DNA from: Candidatus Nealsonbacteria bacterium RIFCSPHIGHO2_02_FULL_43_13
GTDB lineage: Bacteria > Patescibacteriota > Minisyncoccia > Minisyncoccales > MHMH01
Length of the DNA: 10,527 nucleotides
NCBI GenBank assembly: GCA_001819295.1
Contig: MHMD01000030.1
Span: forward strand, 1 to 10,527
Direction: 5' to 3'
Part shown: piece after piece, positions 5,811 to 10,527 of the stretch
How positions within the stretch are numbered: the stretch's first letter is position 1
Layout of the letters: every line of letters starts with the position of its first letter
Notes under the pieces: generated by a model
Databases searched by the model: none
Told to the model about the DNA's origin: nothing
The model's input: the letters and a program-made list of their open reading frames with translations, nothing else
Made by a program: the position numbers and the translations under genes

Positions 5811-5830
5811 GCATACAGCTACTTAAAGGA

Positions 5831-5859
5831 GGGTCCGTTAGCGGGCCTTTTAATTTTTC
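5831..5859 (+). terminator. probable terminator before glgC
   Basis: GGGTCCG (5831-5837) pairs with CGGGCCT (5842-5848) around a TTAG loop, with two G-T wobbles. TTTAATTTTT follows. It would end transcription from the SET gene, 96 nt after its stop codon. Confidence 0.65.
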
Positions 5860-5867
5860 AGTGATTG

Positions 5868-5876
5868 TGTTATGAT
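5868..5876 (+). promoter_or_regulatory. extended -10 promoter for glgC
   Basis: TGT-TATGAT (5868-5876) is a good extended -10, directly after the terminator. There is no clear -35, which an extended -10 does not need. A leader of about 44 nt would carry two AAGGAG sites (5908-5913 and 5915-5920). The second is 6 nt from ATG 5927 and is the likely ribosome binding site. Confidence 0.5.
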
Positions 5877-5926
5877 ACTCCCGCTCATTAAAATTTGAAT
5901 ATTTCATAAGGAGAAAGGAGAGCGTT

Positions 5927-7183
5927 ATGGAAGAGTTTACCGAAAAAATAGTAGTAATCATATTAGCCGGAGGGAAGGGAGAGCGACTTAGCGTGGTCGG
6001 AGAAAATGGGGTAATACGCGGTCAGCTGACCGAGTATCGGGCAAAAACATCTTTGTCTTTTGCGGGTAAATACCGCATGGCAGACATTGTGCTTTCGAAT
6101 TGCTGGAACTCAAAACTATACAAGATATTTGTGCTGACGCAGTATAAAAGCCAAACTTTGTACCGACACATCGCCCAATGGCAGCCGAAGTTTATTCCAG
6201 AAAGAGGTGATTGTTTGGAAATTATTCAGCCCCAAGCATGGACCACTCCGGAGCTGGAGCCATATAGCGGAACCGCTGATGCGGTCTATGAAAATCTATT
6301 TTGGATTCAAAACTTAAAACCGGAACTTGTTTTGGTCCTTTCATCAGACCATGTTTATAAAATGGACTACCGCGATTTGATCCTTTTCCACCGAAAAAGA
6401 CAGGCGGAATTAACCGTCGTAGCAAAAGAGACGGATGACCGCGAATCAGCCAAAAGATCGGGAGTTCTGCAAGTAGACCAAGATTATAAAGTTATTGGTT
6501 TTGAAGAGAAACCCAGGGAACCAAAATCAATTCCTGGCAAACCAGGCACTTTTTTGATTTCCATGGGGATTTATGTCTTTAATCACAAAGCAATGGCTAA
6601 AGTATTGAAAGCCGATGCAGCTGACGTTGGGAGTAAACACGATTTTGGCCACAATATAATTCCAAAAATGGTGGCCGAAGACAGAGAGGTTTTCGCATTT
6701 CCGTTCAAGGGCTATTGGCAGGATATAGGCACAATCGATAGCTATCATGCCGCGCAGATGGATCTGGTTTCCACGCTTCCTCAATTCAATCTTTACGACA
6801 AAGAATGGCCGTGGTGGACTTTCGGCGAGCAATGGCCGCCTGGTAAAATTGTTTTTCACGGAACGATAAAGAATTTACTCTATTGCGAAGGCTGTATCAT
6901 TGACCGCGCAGAAATATACAGCTCTGTCATTTCTCCCGGAGTAAAAATAGGGATGGATGCCAGAATAAGCAACTCCGTGATCATGGAAGGCGTGACCATT
7001 GAGCCGCGGGCAGTGGTAAACAGGGGAATTATCGATAAGGATAATGTGATTCCTGCCGATGCGGTCATTGAGGCGGGAAGGATGAATTATGAAGGAGTTC
7101 AAAAGGATAAAATCGGAATTACTCCTTCGGGGATTGTAGTAATGCCCCGCTATCTCAAACCTGGAGAGGAAGCCAAGTCTTAA
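5927..7183 (+). CDS. glgC: glucose-1-phosphate adenylyltransferase (ADP-glucose pyrophosphorylase)
   Basis: This enzyme makes ADP-glucose and PPi from ATP and glucose-1-phosphate, the committed step of bacterial glycogen synthesis. At 418 residues the length is right. The nucleotidyltransferase domain shows LAGGKGERL (13-21), RAK (38-40), GKYRMADIVLSN (47-58), GTADAVYENL (115-124), SSDHVYKMDY (139-148, metal-site D141), EKP (194-196), SHDFG-like KHDFG (237-241) and GYWQDIGTIDSY (262-273). The C-terminal ~110 residues form a left-handed beta-helix with isoleucine/valine hexapeptides (SVISPGVKIGMDARISNSVI). Odd points are about ten extra residues between GERL and the RAK lysine, and KTSL in place of the usual KPAV after it. 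The gene is monocistronic, with its own promoter, double SD and terminator; no other glycogen gene is in the window. Confidence 0.88.
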   Translation: MEEFTEKIVVIILAGGKGERLSVVGENGVIRGQLTEYRAKTSLSFAGKYRMADIVLSNCWNSKLYKIFVLTQYKSQTLYRHIAQWQPKFIPERGDCLEIIQPQAWTTPELEPYSGTADAVYENLFWIQNLKPELVLVLSSDHVYKMDYRDLILFHRKRQAELTVVAKETDDRESAKRSGVLQVDQDYKVIGFEEKPREPKSIPGKPGTFLISMGIYVFNHKAMAKVLKADAADVGSKHDFGHNIIPKMVAEDREVFAFPFKGYWQDIGTIDSYHAAQMDLVSTLPQFNLYDKEWPWWTFGEQWPPGKIVFHGTIKNLLYCEGCIIDRAEIYSSVISPGVKIGMDARISNSVIMEGVTIEPRAVVNRGIIDKDNVIPADAVIEAGRMNYEGVQKDKIGITPSGIVVMPRYLKPGEEAKS

Positions 7184-7190
7184 AATTATA

Positions 7191-7229
7191 AAAACCCACA
7201 ACCGTGCATGACGGTGTGGGTTTTTCTTT
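7191..7229 (+). terminator. Rho-independent terminator after glgC
   Basis: AAAACCCACA and CCGT (7191-7205, one bulged A) pair with ACGG and TGTGGGTTTT (7211-7224) around GCATG. TTTTTCTTTT (7221-7230) supplies the U tract. It begins 8 nt after the glgC stop. Confidence 0.88.
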
Positions 7230-7269
7230 TGACAAAACATCTCCGAAATAGGAAGGTTAGATTAGATTT

Positions 7270-7304
7270 ATGCTGATTGACGACGTTAAAATCAAAGTCA
7301 TCGC
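7270..7304 (+). repeat. 35-bp direct repeat, left copy (obgE start)
   Basis: This copy matches 7982-8016 at 32 of 35 bases. Two of the three differences are silent (CTG/TTG Leu, ATC/ATT Ile) and one is conservative (GTC/ATC, Val/Ile). The copies are 712 bp apart and bracket the toxin-antitoxin pair. Confidence 0.9.
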
Positions 7305-7359
7305 TGTGCTCGCAGTACTGTTTACGGCTCTTGACAGAGCAATACGATGTACACTATAA
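7270..7359 (+). pseudogene. broken 5' copy of obgE (first 12 codons intact)
   Basis: ATG 7270 starts MLIDDVKIKVIA, identical to the start of the real obgE (7982) except Val for Ile at position 10. Similarity stops after base 7304. The frame then runs through unrelated sequence to TAA 7357-7359, inside the toxin-antitoxin promoter. It marks the former obgE start, just downstream of glgC, cut off by the inserted cassette. The product would be a meaningless 29-residue peptide. Confidence 0.8.
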
Positions 7360-7366
7360 TGTACAT
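7331..7366 (+). promoter_or_regulatory. consensus promoter and TGTACA operator of the toxin-antitoxin operon
   Basis: TTGACA (7331-7336) and TATAAT (7355-7360) are both perfect sigma-70 hexamers with an 18-bp spacer. Two TGTACA boxes (7348-7353 and 7360-7365), 12 bp apart, flank and overlap the -10; together they make the inverted repeat ATGTAC-8 bp-GTACAT. TGTACA cores are the known sites of YefM-type antitoxins, so autorepression by the antitoxin or the complex is strongly suggested. Confidence 0.85.
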
Positions 7367-7407
7367 AGAAAGGCCGAGTCGGATAAATTAAGTAAAAATA
7401 TAAAAAT

Positions 7408-7758
7408 ATGGATGTAAAAACAACTTTGCCTATATCCGAGGCAAGAAAAAAGATATTTGATATCGCAAAAGACGTACAAAAGCCGAGTCATTACTATACT
7501 TTAACCGAAAAAGGTCGGCCCAAGGTTGTGATGATGTCGGCTGAAGAATTTGAATCTTGGAAAGAAACCATGGAAGTTTTAGAGGAATTTCCAGATCTTA
7601 AAAAAGATATTAAAGAGGCAGATAGAGCGATTAAAAGCGGGGAATATAAAAATTGGACGACACTTGAAGAACTTTTGGCAAAAGAAGGCTTTCAAGTAGC
7701 AGATAAATCCTACAAAAAATATGGAGTATCAGGTAAGAACAAAACCAAGCGTCGATAA
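7408..7758 (+). CDS. Phd/YefM-family antitoxin
   Basis: This is a 116-residue protein. The N-terminal ~55 residues are a typical Phd/YefM DNA-binding dimer domain: TTLPISEARKKIFDIAKDV, then YTLTEKGRPKVVMMSAEEFE (about 31-50), the strand-turn-strand followed by the SAEEFESW helix. The remainder is acidic to basic and presumably disordered: FPDLKKDIKEADRAIKSGEY is the expected toxin-wrapping segment, and the end NKTKRR is basic. It should neutralise the RelE-like toxin encoded next and bind the TGTACA boxes upstream. The toxin start (7721) lies inside this gene, a 38-nt overlap that couples translation. It has no clear SD. Its tail is longer than in most family members, possibly because the overlap extends it. 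Confidence 0.88.
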   Translation: MDVKTTLPISEARKKIFDIAKDVQKPSHYYTLTEKGRPKVVMMSAEEFESWKETMEVLEEFPDLKKDIKEADRAIKSGEYKNWTTLEELLAKEGFQVADKSYKKYGVSGKNKTKRR

Positions 7759-7975
7759 AGAATTAAAAACTCTTACTAAGACTGATTACTATAGAATGTT
7801 GGCCGCATTCACTGTTTTAGCCAAAGATCCTTTTGTGGGGAAGAAAATGGGAGGCGAATACAAGAATTGTTATAATTATCGAGTTTGGCCATATAGAATT
7901 GTGTATCAAATTTACAGAAAAGCCTTAATCGTTTTAGTCATTCGCGTTCGCCATCGTCAAGGAGTTTATAGATAA
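7721..7975 (+). CDS. RelE/ParE-superfamily toxin
   Basis: This 84-residue toxin has the compact RelE fold pattern: an N-terminal strand (EYQVRTKPSVDKELKTL), two helices, a central GEYKNCYNYRVWPYRIVYQI block (about 45-64) and the C-terminal strand ALIVLVIRVRHRQGVYR. The Arg/His-rich end with HRxxVY is typical of ribosome-dependent mRNA interferases of the RelE/YoeB/YafQ group, although ParE-like gyrase poisons share the fold. The YefM-type antitoxin and TGTACA operator favour the mRNase reading. It overlaps the antitoxin gene by 38 nt in another frame, and obgE starts 6 nt after its stop, so transcription of the pair probably continues into obgE. Key residues appear intact, so it is likely active. 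Confidence 0.88.
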   Translation: MEYQVRTKPSVDKELKTLTKTDYYRMLAAFTVLAKDPFVGKKMGGEYKNCYNYRVWPYRIVYQIYRKALIVLVIRVRHRQGVYR

Positions 7976-7981
7976 TTTTCA

Positions 7982-8016
7982 ATGTTGATTGACGACGTTA
8001 AAATTAAAATCATCGC
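7982..8016 (+). repeat. 35-bp direct repeat, right copy (start of intact obgE)
   Basis: This is the partner of 7270-7304. It coincides exactly with codons 1-11 and part of codon 12 of obgE, with the repeat beginning at the ATG in both copies. Confidence 0.9.
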
Positions 8017-8950
8017 GGGACACGGCGGCCGAGGAGCCGTGGCTTTTAATAAGACTAAAATGAATTTGGGCCCGGCCGGAGCTAACGGCGCTCGGGGCGG
8101 CAGTATTTTTTTAGAGGGCATCTCAAACATCGACGCGCTTAACCAGTTTCGTTTCAAGAAAAAGGTTCTGGCCCAAAACGGCGAAAACGGCAAAACCCAA
8201 TTTAATGACGGAAAAAGCGGCCAGGATTTAATTATTAAAATTCCGGTCGGCACGGTTATAACTGATTTGGTTACGGGCAAAAGCATCGAGATTATCGCTA
8301 TTGGCGAACGATTGCTCGTCGCTCGAGGCGGAAAAGGCGGCAAAGGCAATTTGAATTTCCGTTCCTCGACCAATACCACCCCGATGCAATACGGCAAGGG
8401 TTTGCCTGGCGAAGAGCGCGAATTAAAACTGGAACTTAAACTTATTGCCGATGTCGGGTTGATCGGTTTGCCCAACGTCGGTAAATCAAGTTTATTGAAT
8501 ACCCTGACTAATGCTAAAAGCAGGGTTGCCAACTATCCCTTTACCACGCTTAATCCAAGCTTGGGCGTTTATTTTGAGCTGATTTTGGCCGATATTCCGG
8601 GGTTGATTGAAGGAGCTTCTAAGGGCAAAGGTTTGGGTATTAAGTTTTTGCGCCACGTTGAGCGGACGAAAACTCTTTTTCATCTTATTTCTGTAGAATC
8701 ACCAGATCCGGTTCAAGATTATCATGTTATTCGGCAGGAGCTGGGCGCTTACAACAAAGAATTATTAGAGAAACAAGAGTATGTTTTTTTAGGCAAAAGC
8801 GATCTTGTTGATAAAGTTGAACTCAAGAGAAAACTCAGCGAATTAAAAAAGATAGGCATTAAAGCCGTGCCGATTTCCATCATCGACGATGAAAGCATGA
8901 AAAGCGTGGAAGCGATCTTGCGCAAGCTTATCAAGCAGAAAATAAGTTAA
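7982..8950 (+). CDS. obgE: Obg-family ribosome-assembly GTPase
   Basis: This 322-residue P-loop GTPase acts in 50S maturation and stress control. The N-terminal glycine-rich Obg domain covers 1-155 (GHGGRGAVAF, GPAGANGARGG, RGGKGGKGNLNF, LPGEE). The G domain shows G1 GLPNVGKSS (162-170), G2 YPFTTLNP (185-192) and G3 DIPGLIEGASKGKGLG (204-219). FLRHVERT follows at 222-229. At G4 the usual NKxD reads GKSD (271-274), with Gly for Asn. G5 is weak (VPISIID). The protein ends at the G domain: the C-terminal OCT domain of longer Obg proteins is absent, as in many compact genomes. AAGGAG at 7959-7964 is 17 nt from the ATG, too far for a normal SD. Its own former leader was displaced to 7230-7269 by the toxin-antitoxin cassette, so it probably depends on read-through from that operon. 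Confidence 0.93.
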   Translation: MLIDDVKIKIIAGHGGRGAVAFNKTKMNLGPAGANGARGGSIFLEGISNIDALNQFRFKKKVLAQNGENGKTQFNDGKSGQDLIIKIPVGTVITDLVTGKSIEIIAIGERLLVARGGKGGKGNLNFRSSTNTTPMQYGKGLPGEERELKLELKLIADVGLIGLPNVGKSSLLNTLTNAKSRVANYPFTTLNPSLGVYFELILADIPGLIEGASKGKGLGIKFLRHVERTKTLFHLISVESPDPVQDYHVIRQELGAYNKELLEKQEYVFLGKSDLVDKVELKRKLSELKKIGIKAVPISIIDDESMKSVEAILRKLIKQKIS

Positions 8951-8972
8951 GTAACGACACCTCTTTAATAAG

Positions 8973-9000
8973 AAAAAGGAGAGCAGAAGCTCTCCTTTTT
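8973..9000. terminator. bidirectional terminator between obgE and the radical SAM gene
   Basis: AAAAAGGAGAGC (8973-8984) pairs perfectly with GCTCTCCTTTTT (8989-9000) around AGAA. T tracts occur on both strands, so it can end obgE transcripts (plus) and the convergent gene (minus, stop at 9046). Confidence 0.9.
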
Positions 9001-9045
9001 TATTTTGTTCGTTACTCAATTTTTATTAATTGATGTAATAAAATA

Positions 9046-10500
9046 TTACCAAGAATTCGGGCCTTGTTGGGTGTCACAGGACTGACAACCACCCTGACAA
9101 CCAGTGTCGCAACCCTGGCAATATTTTTCGCAACCTTGGCAAGAACGTTCGCAGCGACTTTGGCAGGAGTCGCAGACAAGACAGCTATCGCAAAATTGAC
9201 ACGAGTCACAATGTTGGCAACTATGCTCGCACGTTTTTTGGCAGTCATCACAAGTTTGGCATTCAAGGCAACTTTGACAACTACTTTCGCACGTTCTTTG
9301 GCAGCTTTCACAACCGCCATAACAATTTTCACAATCGTAACATCTACCGCAGTTTCTTTGATGTTCACTTTGAAGAATTAGTTGAGCTGAATTTCTAAGG
9401 CTTAGAAATGTCGCGACGCGTAATTTGCATTCATTTTTTTCGGGGTTAGCAGAATCGCCGTTTGCTAAAAGATTACTCGTCCAACATCCGCCATTGCAAT
9501 GGTTCCTAGCCGGACAATCAATACACGTTTCAGGGATTTTCTCGCAGCGAGGAGGCAGTATCGATTCCTCAATGGCCGTTCTTATTGCCGCTGGCGTGTT
9601 TTGAGATGCATTAATAATCGCGAACTCCGGCGTATTGGTAAGGTGGTGGCAGAAATAAAGTTTTCCGTCAACGCCGATAGCCCAGAGTCCCTTGCCGGCG
9701 CCGCAGTAAGTAAAGCGGTCAATTACTTTCTTTCTTTGCTCCAATTTAATTATTGTGCTTATCTTTTTGCGATGCTGGTATACCTTCTTAGTCTCTTTAT
9801 GAGCTTCCGCAATACCTTCAGCCCATTTTTCAATTGCTTTCTGATCCCACGGCATATTATAGGCGGGGAACAAACCAATAACTTTAAATCCGAGCCCCAG
9901 AATTGTTTCGGCGATTTCTGGTAGAGATCCTGCATCTTCTGGAAGGACAGTGACCCTGGCCGTATCATCGGGAGTGATCTGCAGTGCGAGAGGGATGTTT
10001 TTGACGACATCGGCAAAAGACGGTTTACCGTTCGCATAGGGGCGATTTTTGTCGTGGATTTTTGCCGGTCCATCAATTGAGCAGTGAATCCCGGCTTTCT
10101 CTTTGAGCATGTGCTTGGTTTTTCTTTCATCCAGCGCAATCAGATTCGAGGTCAGCGACCAAGTGAATTTTGTTCCTTTTTCTTCAAAGGAGCGTCTGGC
10201 AGTTGCGTTGAGTTCTAAGATTTCTTCCCAGGCTAAGAGAGGTTCGCCGCCCATGTAATGGAAGTTCACTTCTTTCAGTTTTGGTTCAAAGATAGCGCTT
10301 AGATTACTTGCTGCAGCGAGGACACTACTGACACGCATCTTTTGCGAGCCTTTGTTCCCGTAATAGCAATAACCGCATCTTAGCTGGCAACTGTTGGTCG
10401 CATCGATCATCAAAGACAAGTCAAACTTTTCACGACTCTCATAGTAGTTGCAAAACAAGACATTATTCTTTTTATTCTGCTCTTGCTGTGTAATAGTCAT
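9046..10500 (-). CDS. radical SAM/SPASM peptide maturase-like enzyme fused to a cysteine-ladder tail
   Basis: The protein has 484 residues. The radical SAM site is CxxxCxxC at C38, C42, C45, followed by YMGGEPLLAW (82-91), the SAM-binding GGEP. A SPASM domain for auxiliary [4Fe-4S] clusters follows: C266-x12-G-x4-C284, then C326-x2-C329-x5-C335-x3-C339 and C358, plus C319. This anSME-like plan is typical of enzymes that modify peptides or proteins (thioether/sactionine maturases, Cys- or Ser-oxidising sulfatase maturases). Residues 384-475 are unlike any standard enzyme domain: 28 Cys spaced by 2 or 3 residues, rich in Gln, Asp, Glu and Ser. That tail may be a built-in substrate or a metal-binding segment. 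ATG 10500 has an SD (AAGGAG, 10508-10513 on the opposite strand) 7 nt upstream. The gene is convergent to obgE. Nothing upstream is visible, so a partner peptide gene could lie outside. Confidence 0.88.
   Translation of the reverse strand: MTITQQEQNKKNNVLFCNYYESREKFDLSLMIDATNSCQLRCGYCYYGNKGSQKMRVSSVLAAASNLSAIFEPKLKEVNFHYMGGEPLLAWEEILELNATARRSFEEKGTKFTWSLTSNLIALDERKTKHMLKEKAGIHCSIDGPAKIHDKNRPYANGKPSFADVVKNIPLALQITPDDTARVTVLPEDAGSLPEIAETILGLGFKVIGLFPAYNMPWDQKAIEKWAEGIAEAHKETKKVYQHRKKISTIIKLEQRKKVIDRFTYCGAGKGLWAIGVDGKLYFCHHLTNTPEFAIINASQNTPAAIRTAIEESILPPRCEKIPETCIDCPARNHCNGGCWTSNLLANGDSANPEKNECKLRVATFLSLRNSAQLILQSEHQRNCGRCYDCENCYGGCESCQRTCESSCQSCLECQTCDDCQKTCEHSCQHCDSCQFCDSCLVCDSCQSRCERSCQGCEKYCQGCDTGCQGGCQSCDTQQGPNSW
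9076..9351 (-). repeat. coding repeat: 28-cysteine ladder, CxxC/CxxxC
   Basis: This stretch encodes residues 384-475. Of 27 Cys-to-Cys gaps, 17 have two residues and 10 have three. A supermotif CQ-x-x-CE-x-S-CQ-x-C recurs at residues 400, 420 and 446. Both Cys codons are used, so the periodicity is kept at protein level rather than by simple DNA repetition. Confidence 0.9.
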
Positions 10501-10507
10501 CTTCCTT

Positions 10508-10513
10508 CTCCTT
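10508..10513 (-). promoter_or_regulatory. Shine-Dalgarno of the radical SAM gene
   Basis: Read on the minus strand this is AAGGAG, 7 nt before ATG 10500. It supports that start over later in-frame ATG codons (for example Met31 or Met55), which would lose the N-terminal strand. The promoter lies beyond the window. Confidence 0.8.
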
Positions 10514-10527
10514 ATTTTATTTTCAAG

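Noticed and set aside
7229-7234. TTGACA as -35 of a second promoter after the glgC terminator
   Set aside because: No -10-like hexamer occurs 16-18 bp downstream (about 7251-7258); the nearest candidate TTAGAT is 22 bp away. It may be part of a decayed obgE promoter.
7966-8532. 188-codon minus-strand open frame rich in Pro, Leu and Ser
   Set aside because: It is the antisense of the glycine-rich Obg domain, whose codons leave few stops on the other strand.
9076-9351. CRISPR array or DNA satellite
   Set aside because: The period is 9-12 bp, codon-based and coding, with no conserved repeat and spacer structure.
9012-9381. Two long open frames (plus 9064-9381 and minus 9012-9368) rich in Ala, Thr and Val
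   Set aside because: They are shadows of the cysteine-ladder codons read in other frames; repetition of TGC/TGT suppresses stops. Neither has a start signal.

Overview
The window looks like a chromosomal segment from a Patescibacteria/CPR-type bacterium. This is an inference, not a database result. It rests on short versions of core proteins (RF2 of 337 residues, an Obg GTPase of 322 residues without the C-terminal extension), on many genes with no Shine-Dalgarno sequence, and on a free-standing LAGLIDADG endonuclease of a type I associate with those genomes. A standard code with TGA as stop is implied by the presence of RF2.

Layout from left to right. Positions 1-609 hold the 3' end of a large beta-helix surface protein, closed by a strong terminator. 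A small unknown protein (642-839) and tRNA-Thr(CGT) follow. Next come a DEDDh 3'-5' exonuclease with its own promoter, strong ribosome binding site and terminator (1045-1674), and then the conserved operon prfB-ftsE-ftsX (1703-4345). prfB carries a programmed +1 frameshift at CTT TGA C. Directly after ftsX lie a 5' tRNA fragment, a LAGLIDADG homing endonuclease (4404-5114), an intact tRNA-Gln(CTG) and a SET-domain protein lysine methyltransferase (5235-5735). A short stretch holding a possible insertion-sequence end, a nested hairpin and a terminator precedes glgC (5927-7183), which also has its own terminator.

Between glgC and obgE sits a Phd/YefM-RelE type toxin-antitoxin pair with a near-consensus promoter and TGTACA operator boxes. 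A 35-bp copy of the start of obgE lies upstream of it, so the cassette is bounded by a broken and an intact obgE start. obgE ends at a bidirectional terminator that it shares with a convergent minus-strand gene. That gene encodes a radical SAM/SPASM protein whose last 100 residues are an extraordinary cysteine ladder (28 Cys in 92 residues).

Functionally, the backbone is housekeeping: translation termination, cell-division ABC transporter FtsEX, glycogen-type ADP-glucose synthesis, ribosome-assembly GTPase and tRNAs. Into it are set small accessory units (exonuclease, HEG, SET protein, TA pair). The two most notable points are the radical SAM enzyme fused to what looks like its own cysteine-rich substrate, and two cargo units (HEG and TA) that each sit between a 5' fragment and an intact, diverged copy of an essential target gene. 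No stretch longer than about 200 bases lacks a gene or a named element.
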